A DNA stretch of 64,000 nucleotides from Peptoniphilaceae bacterium AMB_02 (GTDB lineage: Bacteria; Bacillota; Clostridia; Tissierellales; Peptoniphilaceae). Position 1 is the stretch's first letter; each line of letters begins with the position of its first letter. The position numbers were made by a program, and so were the translations under genes. The notes under the pieces are model-generated. The model did no database searches. It saw only the letters and a list, made by a program, of their open reading frames with translations, and was not told where the DNA came from. Below are positions 16,069 to 25,508 of this stretch, piece by piece. The stretch is taken from contig CP143259.1 in NCBI GenBank assembly GCA_036321625.1, positions 1,042,001 through 1,106,000 on the forward strand, read 5' to 3'.

Positions 16069-17775
16069 GTGACTGAAAGAATAGTAAAAGGTATAGTAGC
16101 TTCGGAAGGCATAGCAATTGGGAAGGTATATAAATTCGAGAAGGTAAATCTACAAGTACCAACTCATACGATAGTCGATGATGATATTGTTTCTGAAATT
16201 GATAAATTTAAGGAGTCTATAGATTCTTATATAGGGTATCTTAATCTTAAAATAGAAACAAATCTAAGTCAAAGTGAAATCTTTATGGCACATATAGGTA
16301 TGCTTGAAGATCCCTTTTTGATAGAAACTACAGAAAATAAAATAAAAGATGAAAAAATGAATGCAGCAATGGCTTTAAAGGCTACAGCTGACGAAATAAT
16401 TTCAATGATGGAGTCACTTGAAGACCCTTATTTAAAAGAAAGAGCGGCAGATTATAAAGACATAAAAACACAATTATTACACAGAATTTTGGGTATAGAA
16501 GTACCCGATTTATCTAATATGACTGAAAGGGCAATTATTGTAGCGGAAGATTTATCACCTTCTGACACTTCTACTATGAACGTGGATCTTGTAGAGGGCA
16601 TAGTAACCGATTTAGGTGGAAAGACTGCACATACATCAATAATAGCGCAAACTTTAGGGATACCTGCACTTGTCGGTTTAGGTAGTATTTCTAATAAGCT
16701 TAATAATGGACAAGACATAATTGTCGATACTGATAAATCCATATTGATTATAGACCCTTCTGATGAAACTAAATCCTGTTACCTGAAAAAAGCTGAATTA
16801 ATGAAAGAAGAAAAAGCAAGACTTGAAAAATACATGTTCCAAGAAGCGATAACCACAGACGGAAAAGATATAGAAGTATTTTGCAATATAGGGAATCTCT
16901 CCGATTTAGAACTTGGAATATCTCAAGGAGCTGAAGGAGTAGGACTGTTTAGGACGGAGTTTCTATACATGGAAAGTACGAGTTTTCCGGATGAACAGTC
17001 GCAATACGAAGTGTATAAAAGTGCAGCAGAAATGCTTAAAGGTAAGCCTCTTACTATAAGGACTCTAGATATAGGTGGGGATAAAGGTCTGCCTTATTTT
17101 GAATTTCCTAATGAAGATAATCCATTTTTAGGATGGAGAGCTCTTAGGATTTGTTTTGATATGCCGGAGGTGTTTAAAACTCAACTAAGGGCAATTTTGA
17201 GAGCCTCAGCGCATGGAAAAGTACTCATACTTTTACCTATGGTTATAAGTGTAGACGAAATCAAAGAAGCTAAAAAGTATATTGAAGAGTGTAAAGCGGA
17301 ACTTAAATCAGAGAATATTGCTTTTGACGAAAAGATAGAAGTAGGAATTATGATAGAGACACCTGCTTCGGTAATTGTAGCAGAAGATTTAATTAAGTAT
17401 GTTGATTTCTTCTCAATAGGAACCAATGACTTAACACAGTATATGTTAGCTGCAGATAGAGGAAATCAGAAAGTATCCAATTTATACAATAGTTATAATC
17501 CTGTCGTTTTAAGAAGTATAAAAAGAGTTATTCAGGCATCGCATGATGCGGGTAAATGGACCGGTATGTGTGGTGGATTTGCAAGTGACACAAAGGCTAC
17601 AAAGCTTCTACTAGGCCTTGGATTAGACGAATTTAGTGCAGTAGCAGGTAATATAGCAAAGATTAAAGATGTAATAAGGAAAAATTCCATAGAAGAGAGT
17701 AAGAAATACGCAGATCACATTCTTAGTTTAGAATCTACTTCGGAGATAGAAGAGTACATCGAAAAATATAGTTAA
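16069..17775 (+). CDS. ptsI: PTS Enzyme I (phosphoenolpyruvate-protein phosphotransferase)
   Basis: This 568-residue cytoplasmic enzyme takes phosphate from PEP and gives it to HPr. The phospho-accepting His188 lies in GGKTAHTSI, and the C-terminal PEP-binding barrel shows GVGLFRTEFLYM and IGTNDLTQYMLAADRGN with the acid-base Cys in GMCGG. Length matches the family. The start is GTG preceded by AGGGGGTAAC. No sugar-specific EII gene is in the window, so ptsHI forms a stand-alone general PTS operon here. Confidence 0.97.
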   Translation: MTERIVKGIVASEGIAIGKVYKFEKVNLQVPTHTIVDDDIVSEIDKFKESIDSYIGYLNLKIETNLSQSEIFMAHIGMLEDPFLIETTENKIKDEKMNAAMALKATADEIISMMESLEDPYLKERAADYKDIKTQLLHRILGIEVPDLSNMTERAIIVAEDLSPSDTSTMNVDLVEGIVTDLGGKTAHTSIIAQTLGIPALVGLGSISNKLNNGQDIIVDTDKSILIIDPSDETKSCYLKKAELMKEEKARLEKYMFQEAITTDGKDIEVFCNIGNLSDLELGISQGAEGVGLFRTEFLYMESTSFPDEQSQYEVYKSAAEMLKGKPLTIRTLDIGGDKGLPYFEFPNEDNPFLGWRALRICFDMPEVFKTQLRAILRASAHGKVLILLPMVISVDEIKEAKKYIEECKAELKSENIAFDEKIEVGIMIETPASVIVAEDLIKYVDFFSIGTNDLTQYMLAADRGNQKVSNLYNSYNPVVLRSIKRVIQASHDAGKWTGMCGGFASDTKATKLLLGLGLDEFSAVAGNIAKIKDVIRKNSIEESKKYADHILSLESTSEIEEYIEKYS

Positions 17776-17788
17776 TAGTATTCTAGAC

Positions 17789-17815
17789 AAAGACCGGATA
17801 TTCCGGTCTTTTTAT
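17789..17815 (+). terminator. Intrinsic terminator of ptsHI
   Basis: A 10-bp stem (AAAGACCGGA with TCCGGTCTTT, 3-nt loop) is followed by TTTATTT. Confidence 0.9.
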
Positions 17816-17858
17816 TTAGTGGCAACCTAATACTTAGGAAAAAAAGAAGGAGTAAGAA

Positions 17859-20800
17859 ATGTTAAAGCTTCTATTGACAAGAAACCAAGAAGAAAATATA
17901 CGATATATTTATAATGACATAAAGAAAAACTTAGAAAATGGGATAGTATCATATCTATTTGTTCCTGACCAATACACCTTGCTTTCAGATATCAATCTGA
18001 TGAATGCACTAGGCGTTGATTCTATTATCGATGTCAAGATTAAGAGCTTTACAAGTTTTTCGAACGAAATCCTTGAAAAATACGGCGGGATTAAAAGAGA
18101 CATAATTTCAGATTCAGGAAAATCAATGCTAATTAAGAGCATACTCATTGAGCATAGTTCAGATTTGAAATTGTATTCTAAGAATATCAAGTCGAGAGGT
18201 TTTGTCGGTGAGTTAATTCAGACGATTAATGAACTTAAAGAAAATAATATCAAACCTGATGATTTAAAAGAGAAGATTAAAGCAGGTAATATAGACGCTA
18301 ATTTGGTAAAAAAGCTGGAAGATCTCATCATCGTATACGAGGCTTATAATGAAAGACTGAAAGACCATTATATAGATAATAATGACAGACTTGAGATATT
18401 GAGCGAAAAACTTGAAGACGCTAGAGAATTAAGCGATTATAAGTTTTATTTCACTTACTTCCACGATCTTAATGCGAAAGAATTAAGTATTATAGATAAG
18501 CTTGTAAAGCTTGGAGTAGACATTACATTTTCATTAATACTGGATCCGAGGATACCTAAAAATGGGCAAATTGATTCAGTAGACGATGGGGAAATCTTTA
18601 TCACGACATATAAGCTCTACAATAAACTGTATAAGACTTGTGAGAATTGTACAGAAGTTATTAATCTTAATCTTGAGCACGATGATGAATTCAGCCTTCT
18701 GGCCAATAATCTATTTTCATATAAACCTGTGACATTTAAACATGTTCCAAAAAGCATTTTTTTATACGATGCAGCATCTACTGAAGATGAAGTCAGGTTT
18801 TTGGCTGAAACCATAAAAAAAGGCGTGATTGAAAATGGTGATTGTTTTTCGGATTTCAGCATTATTACAACTGATGAGAGTGAATACGATAGATTAATTT
18901 CAAGGGTGTTTTTTGAGGAAAACATACCCGTTTTCTTGGATAGAAAGAAAAAATTGTCTAATAATCCAATAGCCAAACTTCTCATCTCGATACTCAGCTT
19001 GGTGGGGAACAAACTTAACCAAGATGATGTAATGCATATTGTAAAATTTTGTTTTATAAAAGATTATAGAACTGATGTGGAATTATTTGAAAAGTTTATT
19101 AAGTCAAGAAAAATACGTGGAAATATGTATTTCGAAGACAAATACTTTGAGGTAGACAAGGAGTATTTTGAAAATTTAAGCCCTAACTCTAAAGGGGAAG
19201 TAATTAGACTTTACGAGTCAACTATTAAAATCAGAGAGATGTTTATAGATTTAATCGATGATTATTACTTAGGACATAAAGAGGTTAAAACAATAAATGA
19301 GCATATTAAAAATCTATTTAGGTTCTTAAATAGCGATACAATAGGAAGAGCAATTAATGATTTTATTGAATCGCAGGAAGAAGTTCAAGAACTACATTCT
19401 CAAAACACACAAGTATGGGATATGTTTATTTTTGCTATAGATCAACTTTCTGAAATATCGGGAGACTTGTCTGTTAACTCGGATCAGTTTACTCAGCTCC
19501 TAAAAGACGGATTGGAAGAACAAAAAATAGGGATTGTACCTCCATCACAAGATGTCGTATTGGTAGGAAGCATATTAAGAACCAGAGCAAATGATTCGAA
19601 AACAGTATTTATAGTTGGATTAAACGATACCTATATTCCTAGACGAATTTCCAGTGCGGGAATTATTTCAGATGAAGATAAATTAAAGCTCTTGGAATAC
19701 GACATTGATTTGCCAATAAAGGAAATTGAGTATAGACATGAGGAAATGCTGAGTCTTTATTTGAATATTCTACGAGCTGGTAGAGTTTTATACATGACAA
19801 GATCTACGATGAACTCAGCAAACGAGGTCATGTCTCCTTCTATCTATTACAAGCAGATACTAAAGATTTTGCCAAATATAACTAGAATAACGAGCTATGA
19901 TTTTATGGATAGGATTAAATATTCAGAAGGATATATGGTAAAAAGATTAATTGCAGATTTAAAAGATATCAATAATCAGCAAAAAGAGGTTAAGGGCGAC
20001 CATTATAAATATTTAGGGCTTTATAATTATTTGAATCAAAACAACTTGCATTATAATAAATTAAATGGAATGAGATTGGGTCTTCAAAGCAGTGAACTGG
20101 AGAGACTGACTACAAACACTTCAGAAAAGCTATTTGAAAGAGTAAAATCCATGTCTATCTCCAGAGTTCAGACATTTTCAAGATGTCCTTATAAACACTT
20201 TATAAGATACTCTATAAAACCTAAAGAAGAATTAGATTTTGATATAGATTATTTTGAAATAGGAAATCTAGCACATGGCGTTATGTCAAAATATATTAGA
20301 GATTACAAAATTAATCCGGCTAAATATAATGTATTAGAAAAAGAGGATTTTAATGATATAGTGGAAAGCTATATGGCGGATGATATTAGGACCTTAATAG
20401 ATAATCAAAGAAAAGAAGATCCTAAAAATAAAATCATCTTAAGTTTTGCAAAAAAGAGTATCTCAATGGGTGCCTACAATGTAACCAGACAATTGTCATT
20501 GAGTTCATTTACTCCAAAGGTCGATGAGGTGGTATTTGGTAAATCAAGAGAAATCCCAGGCTTGATAATCGACATAGGTGACAAAAGGGTTATTCTGGAA
20601 GGGATTATTGACAGAATCGACAGCTTGGAAGTGGACGGCACAGAGCATCTCATGGTTTTAGATTATAAAACCGGAAAGCAGACATTTAATTTAAGCTTAG
20701 CACTAGCAGGAATTGATGTCCAGCTGCCAATATATTTGAAAGCTGCCCTAAATGACACTTCAAGCGTGAATCCTAAATCACCTGCAGGATTTTTCTATCT

Positions 20801-21239
20801 ACCGATAAGAGAAGAGCTTATTAACACAGAAATTGACGACGAGGATGAGATTCTAAAACAAGTACTTCAAGAGTTAATGATGGATGGTGTCGTTATTAGA
20901 GATGAAGAGATTATAAGGTCCATAGATAAGGATATAGATACTAAGTCTTCGGTAATCAGATTTAGGGGTAATAAATCAAAATTTATGGAAAAGGATAATG
21001 TTATAGAAGGACCAATGCTACATGAACTTTTAGATGATGTTGTCAACAATACCATAGAACAAGTTAAGAAGATGATAGCAGGGGATATTAGAGCATTTCC
21101 ATATATCCAAAACAATATCAGTGAATGTGCTAATTGCGACTATGACAAATTCTGTAAATTCTCACTGAGAAAACTAAAAAAATACAGACATATTGCAAAT
21201 AGAAAATGGGACGAATACAAGGTGATCGATGATGAGTGA
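17859..21239 (+). CDS. addB: Helicase-nuclease AddAB, AddB subunit
   Basis: This 1126-residue subunit resects double-strand breaks with AddA before RecA loading. The C-terminal RecB-type nuclease shows GIIDRIDSLE and LDYKTGK. The four cysteines of the Fe-S staple are present: one in SRCPYKHFIRY, and the C-terminal CANCDYDKFC (CxxCx5C). The N-terminus keeps the AddB fold (SYLFVPDQYTLLSDINLM), but the place of the usual GRxGSGKT Walker A is LTRNQEENI, so nucleotide binding there is lost, as in RexB-type subunits. AGAAGGAG precedes the ATG, and the gene overlaps addA by 8 bp. Confidence 0.93.
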   Translation: MLKLLLTRNQEENIRYIYNDIKKNLENGIVSYLFVPDQYTLLSDINLMNALGVDSIIDVKIKSFTSFSNEILEKYGGIKRDIISDSGKSMLIKSILIEHSSDLKLYSKNIKSRGFVGELIQTINELKENNIKPDDLKEKIKAGNIDANLVKKLEDLIIVYEAYNERLKDHYIDNNDRLEILSEKLEDARELSDYKFYFTYFHDLNAKELSIIDKLVKLGVDITFSLILDPRIPKNGQIDSVDDGEIFITTYKLYNKLYKTCENCTEVINLNLEHDDEFSLLANNLFSYKPVTFKHVPKSIFLYDAASTEDEVRFLAETIKKGVIENGDCFSDFSIITTDESEYDRLISRVFFEENIPVFLDRKKKLSNNPIAKLLISILSLVGNKLNQDDVMHIVKFCFIKDYRTDVELFEKFIKSRKIRGNMYFEDKYFEVDKEYFENLSPNSKGEVIRLYESTIKIREMFIDLIDDYYLGHKEVKTINEHIKNLFRFLNSDTIGRAINDFIESQEEVQELHSQNTQVWDMFIFAIDQLSEISGDLSVNSDQFTQLLKDGLEEQKIGIVPPSQDVVLVGSILRTRANDSKTVFIVGLNDTYIPRRISSAGIISDEDKLKLLEYDIDLPIKEIEYRHEEMLSLYLNILRAGRVLYMTRSTMNSANEVMSPSIYYKQILKILPNITRITSYDFMDRIKYSEGYMVKRLIADLKDINNQQKEVKGDHYKYLGLYNYLNQNNLHYNKLNGMRLGLQSSELERLTTNTSEKLFERVKSMSISRVQTFSRCPYKHFIRYSIKPKEELDFDIDYFEIGNLAHGVMSKYIRDYKINPAKYNVLEKEDFNDIVESYMADDIRTLIDNQRKEDPKNKIILSFAKKSISMGAYNVTRQLSLSSFTPKVDEVVFGKSREIPGLIIDIGDKRVILEGIIDRIDSLEVDGTEHLMVLDYKTGKQTFNLSLALAGIDVQLPIYLKAALNDTSSVNPKSPAGFFYLPIREELINTEIDDEDEILKQVLQELMMDGVVIRDEEIIRSIDKDIDTKSSVIRFRGNKSKFMEKDNVIEGPMLHELLDDVVNNTIEQVKKMIAGDIRAFPYIQNNISECANCDYDKFCKFSLRKLKKYRHIANRKWDEYKVIDDE

Positions 21240-24200
21240 GATTAAATTTACAAAACAGCAGCACGAATCGATTTATTCCAGGGGAGAAAATCTATTAATC
21301 TCTGCAGCAGCGGGATCAGGTAAAACTCTGGTTTTGGTAAAGAGGATTATCAGCATAATGCTTGAAGAAAAAGTAGATATTGACAAAATGTTGATAGTTA
21401 CTTTTACCAATGCAGCTGCAAATCAGATGAAGGAAAAGATTAGGGAAGAAATTGAAAAGCTCCTTGAAGATCAAAAAGAAAATACACCTTTTTTACGAAG
21501 ACAATTAAGAAGATTAAGTTATGCGAATATATCGACTATGCATTCTTTTTGCATAGATTTATTAAGGAAAAACTTTCAATACCTGGGAATAGATCCTAAT
21601 TTTAAAATAATCAATACTGCATCGGAAGTAGTATTGAAAGACAGAGCACTGGCTGATGCACTTGAGCTTGAATACTTGCAAGGAAATGAAGATTTCAAGA
21701 CATTTGTTGAAGCATACGGAGGGAGAAAAGGAGAGAGGATTTCAGAAATTATTGAGTCGCTCTACCTAAAGATACAATCTGAAATAAATCCTATAGAGTG
21801 GTTAAATGAAAATGTAAGCAATTTAAATACTGACGAGATTATTGAAACGGTAATTAAATATATTGGAGAGAATCTAAAAACAGCTAATGAAATAATCCAC
21901 GAAGCAATTCGTATCGCTGAACACCCCGAGGGGCCTATTAATTATTTAAATGCACTAGAGGATGATTTAGGGCTTATAGAAAGACTTTTAAGCTTCAATG
22001 GAACAGGTGAATACGATAATCTGATTAATAGTCTGAAAAATATTGTTTTTACTAGACTAAGTTCGAAGAAGGCTCAAAACGAAGAATTAAAAAACAAGGC
22101 TAAACAATTAAGAGATGAAGCAAAGAAGCTTTTGACAGAACTCAAAGATGATTTCGGTTCAAAGAACTTTGACAGAATTGACGAAGAAGTTAAATTATCA
22201 CAAAAATATTTGACGGTAATAAATAGAATAATTATAAACTACCACACTAAACTCGAAGTGCTTAAATCGGAGAAATCAAGTCTTAGCTTTTCTGATGTGG
22301 AGCACTTAAGCGTTCAGTTATTGGAAAATGAAGAAATCAGGAGTAGTATAGTTTCTGCTATAGAGTATATTTTCTTTGATGAATATCAGGATATTAATCC
22401 TCTACAGGAGCATATTATAGAGCAGCTAAAACGTGATAACAATCTATTTTTCGTAGGCGATATCAAGCAGTCCATATATAGATTTAGATTGTCAGATCCG
22501 GGACTTTTTAATGCGAGATATAGAAGGTATAAATCAGAGACTGCAGATGGCAGATCTATAGATTTATCTCAAAATTTCAGATCCAGTCCGGTGATTTTAA
22601 AATACCTTAATTTTCTCTTTAGCGCTCTTATGACTGATGATCTTGGAGAAGTTGATTATAAGGCTGAAGGTCAGGCTTTGGTTCCCGGTCGTGAAGATTT
22701 GATAGAAAACGGATTTGTGTCTGTGGTTATAAATGAAGATTCCAAGGATGAAAATCCCAATGATATAAATCCGAATGCAGAATATGTAGCCAAAGAGATT
22801 AAACATTTAGTTAATGATTGTGGGTACGAATATAAAGATATAGTCATACTGCTTAGAACTGTAAGAAATAGAATCGAAAAGTATGAGGATATACTACGTA
22901 ATAACTCAATTCCATATTTTTCAGATTTTATAAATGTTAGTTTAAATGATCCGGAAGTAAGTATTTTTATAGATATGCTTAGAATAATAAACAATTACAG
23001 AGATGATATGGCGTTGATATCATGCCTCCTAAGTCCAATGGGTGGTCTAGATGAGGATGAAATTGCAACTATAAGAATGATGGATTCTAATGTAGAATTT
23101 ACTGAATGTGTCGAGAATTATGCTGTTGATATAGACGATGACATATCTTCAAAACTGCATACTTTTTTCGAAAAACTGAAAAGGTATAGAGTAGAACTCA
23201 GTAAATACAAACTTTCCGATTTCGCTTACTATTTAGCATCTGATACAGGATATATTTCTTATCTGGAAGCTATGTTCTTGGGGGATCAAAAGATTCAGAA
23301 TTTAATGGCTTTTATACTTAGAATTGAAGAGTTTGAAGATTTTTCGCACTCTGAACTATCCGGCTTTTTAAATCATGTGGACAGACTTTTAAAATCTCCT
23401 TCAGAATCTCTTGAACCTACTCAGCTTTTATCCGGTGCTGATAATGTAGTTAGAATCATGTCTATTCATAAAAGCAAAGGTTTGGAGTTTCCCGTAGTAT
23501 TTATAGGAGATATGGAAAGACAATTGACTCTGCAGGAACTTAAAGATCCATTTATAGTAGACAAAGAAATGGGTATAGGGACAAAGGTTGCAAATCTGGA
23601 ACTCGGATCAATTTATTCCTCAACCCATAGAAAACTCATTCAAAGAAAAATGTATGATGAGATGAAATCTGAAGAGATGAGACTTTTATATGTGGCAAGT
23701 ACGAGAGCTGAAGAAAGATTGTACATGGTTGGAAAAGTTAAAGATCTTGAGAAGTATATAAATAAAAGTATTACAACACCATTAAATGTCAATATCAAGA
23801 GGTCCAAATCCATGTTGGACTGGGTTTCATCGATTGCCTTTAGGGATGCTGTACATCAAGACGAAATAATTGCGTTTTCCGATATAGAAGAGGAAACTGA
23901 TTATTTTGTAGGGGATGAGAACAAGAATAAGTACAAACTTGAATTAAACCGATTTGGTAGATTAGATACTCTTCAGATAAAAGAAGAAATTACAATCGAT
24001 AATCTTCCGATAAGTGAACTGAAAAGAGAAGAGTATGAGGAGTTAAGTAAAGTTTTCTTGTTCAAATATCCAAATGAGAGAATGATAAATACACCTTTCA
24101 AAAAGACGGTTTCTGAAATAACGGCGAAAAACATAAGTAAAACCGACGATACTACTGATTTTCCAAATTATTTTATACCCGAACGTTATGAGATAATGAA

Positions 24201-24693
24201 TAAGGTTCCCAAACTGCTTATGTCTGAAGAACTCGTTTCGAGATCTCAGTTGGGGACTCTAATACATTTCATATTTCAGAATATATCGATTAAAGCTCAT
24301 ACAATAGAATCCGTAAAAGATGAAATTCAAAGGATGTTTTATATTGAACTGTTAACTGAGAATGAAGCTAAGCTGGTAGATCCTAATATATTTGTTAAGT
24401 TTTTCAGTTCAAAACTTGGGAAAAGAACCATAATGAACTCGAATACTTTAAAAAGAGAAACTGCTTTCACGATGAGATTTGAGGATATCTTTTTAGATGG
24501 TCAAATAGATTGTTATTTCATCGAAGATGGCGAAATAGTCTTATTTGATTATAAGTCGGATAGTACGATTTCGTTGTCAAAATACGAAACTCAGCTGGGT
24601 CTCTACCAAGAAGCCTTGGAGAAGGCAACGGGACTAAAGGTTAGAGAAAGGTATATTTATTGGACTTCTCACGGAAAAGCTACAAGATTATAA
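21232..24693 (+). CDS. addA: Helicase-nuclease AddAB, AddA subunit
   Basis: This protein of about 1153 residues is a UvrD-type 3'-5' helicase fused to a nuclease. Walker A is AAAGSGKT at about 25-32; helicase motifs FFDEYQDINPLQ, GDIKQSIYRFR and VVRIMSIHKSKGLEFPVV follow, then LLYVASTRAEERLY. The C-terminal nuclease motif is IVLFDYKSD. The second of two adjacent ATGs is preferred because AAGGTGAT then lies 5 nt upstream. Overlap with addB implies coupled translation of the complex. No terminator is obvious before the TPP riboswitch 35 bp downstream. Confidence 0.95.
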   Translation: MSEIKFTKQQHESIYSRGENLLISAAAGSGKTLVLVKRIISIMLEEKVDIDKMLIVTFTNAAANQMKEKIREEIEKLLEDQKENTPFLRRQLRRLSYANISTMHSFCIDLLRKNFQYLGIDPNFKIINTASEVVLKDRALADALELEYLQGNEDFKTFVEAYGGRKGERISEIIESLYLKIQSEINPIEWLNENVSNLNTDEIIETVIKYIGENLKTANEIIHEAIRIAEHPEGPINYLNALEDDLGLIERLLSFNGTGEYDNLINSLKNIVFTRLSSKKAQNEELKNKAKQLRDEAKKLLTELKDDFGSKNFDRIDEEVKLSQKYLTVINRIIINYHTKLEVLKSEKSSLSFSDVEHLSVQLLENEEIRSSIVSAIEYIFFDEYQDINPLQEHIIEQLKRDNNLFFVGDIKQSIYRFRLSDPGLFNARYRRYKSETADGRSIDLSQNFRSSPVILKYLNFLFSALMTDDLGEVDYKAEGQALVPGREDLIENGFVSVVINEDSKDENPNDINPNAEYVAKEIKHLVNDCGYEYKDIVILLRTVRNRIEKYEDILRNNSIPYFSDFINVSLNDPEVSIFIDMLRIINNYRDDMALISCLLSPMGGLDEDEIATIRMMDSNVEFTECVENYAVDIDDDISSKLHTFFEKLKRYRVELSKYKLSDFAYYLASDTGYISYLEAMFLGDQKIQNLMAFILRIEEFEDFSHSELSGFLNHVDRLLKSPSESLEPTQLLSGADNVVRIMSIHKSKGLEFPVVFIGDMERQLTLQELKDPFIVDKEMGIGTKVANLELGSIYSSTHRKLIQRKMYDEMKSEEMRLLYVASTRAEERLYMVGKVKDLEKYINKSITTPLNVNIKRSKSMLDWVSSIAFRDAVHQDEIIAFSDIEEETDYFVGDENKNKYKLELNRFGRLDTLQIKEEITIDNLPISELKREEYEELSKVFLFKYPNERMINTPFKKTVSEITAKNISKTDDTTDFPNYFIPERYEIMNKVPKLLMSEELVSRSQLGTLIHFIFQNISIKAHTIESVKDEIQRMFYIELLTENEAKLVDPNIFVKFFSSKLGKRTIMNSNTLKRETAFTMRFEDIFLDGQIDCYFIEDGEIVLFDYKSDSTISLSKYETQLGLYQEALEKATGLKVRERYIYWTSHGKATRL

Positions 24694-24726
24694 ACTTGTA
24701 AATAAAAAAAGTTAATGATACAATGA

Positions 24727-24806
24727 TTCCACTAGGGGTGCCTTACGGCTGAGAACTTATGTAACCCTTTACCTGATCCGGATAATGCCGGCGTAGGGAA
24801 GTGCTT
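24727..24806 (+). ncRNA. TPP (THI-box) riboswitch
   Basis: The conserved core is intact: CTAGGGGTGCC, GGCTGAGA, AACCCTTTACCTGATCCGG, ATAATGCCGGCGTAGGGAAG. It senses thiamine pyrophosphate and is followed 12 nt later by a strong terminator in front of thiT, so ligand binding should stop transcription. Confidence 0.97.
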
Positions 24807-24817
24807 ATAACTATTAG

Positions 24818-24845
24818 ACCCCATTCTTTTTGAATGGGGTTTTAT
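24818..24845 (+). terminator. Riboswitch expression-platform terminator
   Basis: A 9-bp stem (ACCCCATTC with GAATGGGGT, 5-nt loop) followed by TTTATT stands between the TPP aptamer and thiT. Confidence 0.88.
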
Positions 24846-24859
24846 TATTAGGAGGAATA

Positions 24860-25411
24860 ATGAATAAAAAAACAAGGCTTAGAATGATAGTTGAAGGAGG
24901 TATTATGATTGCGCTGGCATCGGTATTGAGCATGGTAAGACTATACAAAATGCCGCAAGGCGGTTCTGTAACAGCAGCTTCCATGATGCCTATAATGTTG
25001 TTTGCAATGAGATGGGGAGTTCCTAAGGGAGTTTTAGTCGGAACTTTATATGGTATTTTACAATTTATTTTTGAACCATATATGGTCTCACCGATACAAA
25101 TGCTCTTAGATTATCCTATAGCTTTTGGTGTTTTGGGACTGGCAGGAATTGTTAGATACTCACTTAAAAACAATAAACAAAGAGTACAATGGGTTGTTTC
25201 CGGCTGTGCACTTGGGATGTTCTTAAGAACAGTATCACATGTCATATCGGGAGCTATCTTTTTTAAAAAATATGCGGGAGTAATGAATCCCTGGCTGTAT
25301 TCAATTCAGTATAATGCATCATATATGCTAGTCGAATTAGTTATGACTTCGATTATTATATATTTTATTTGGCAGCCGATAGAAAAAGCGGCTCCTGCTG
25401 TTGATAAATAA
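24860..25411 (+). CDS. thiT: Thiamine ECF transporter substrate-binding protein ThiT
   Basis: This 183-residue membrane protein has about six hydrophobic segments and belongs to the ThiT/YuaJ S-component family. The segment GGSVTAASMMPIMLFAMRWG and the run LLDYPIAFGVLGLAG match the thiamine-binding core. It works with the shared EcfAAT module, which is not in this window. GGAGGAATA precedes the ATG. Regulation by the upstream TPP riboswitch strongly supports thiamine as substrate. Confidence 0.95.
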   Translation: MNKKTRLRMIVEGGIMIALASVLSMVRLYKMPQGGSVTAASMMPIMLFAMRWGVPKGVLVGTLYGILQFIFEPYMVSPIQMLLDYPIAFGVLGLAGIVRYSLKNNKQRVQWVVSGCALGMFLRTVSHVISGAIFFKKYAGVMNPWLYSIQYNASYMLVELVMTSIIIYFIWQPIEKAAPAVDK

Positions 25412-25508
25412 AGCATTATCTATTAATATCTTAATTATAAAGAATTATTAAATTCAGCCGTATTAATAATAATATGATATGATATTAAAAGTGGTGGTGG
25501 TTAGTACT

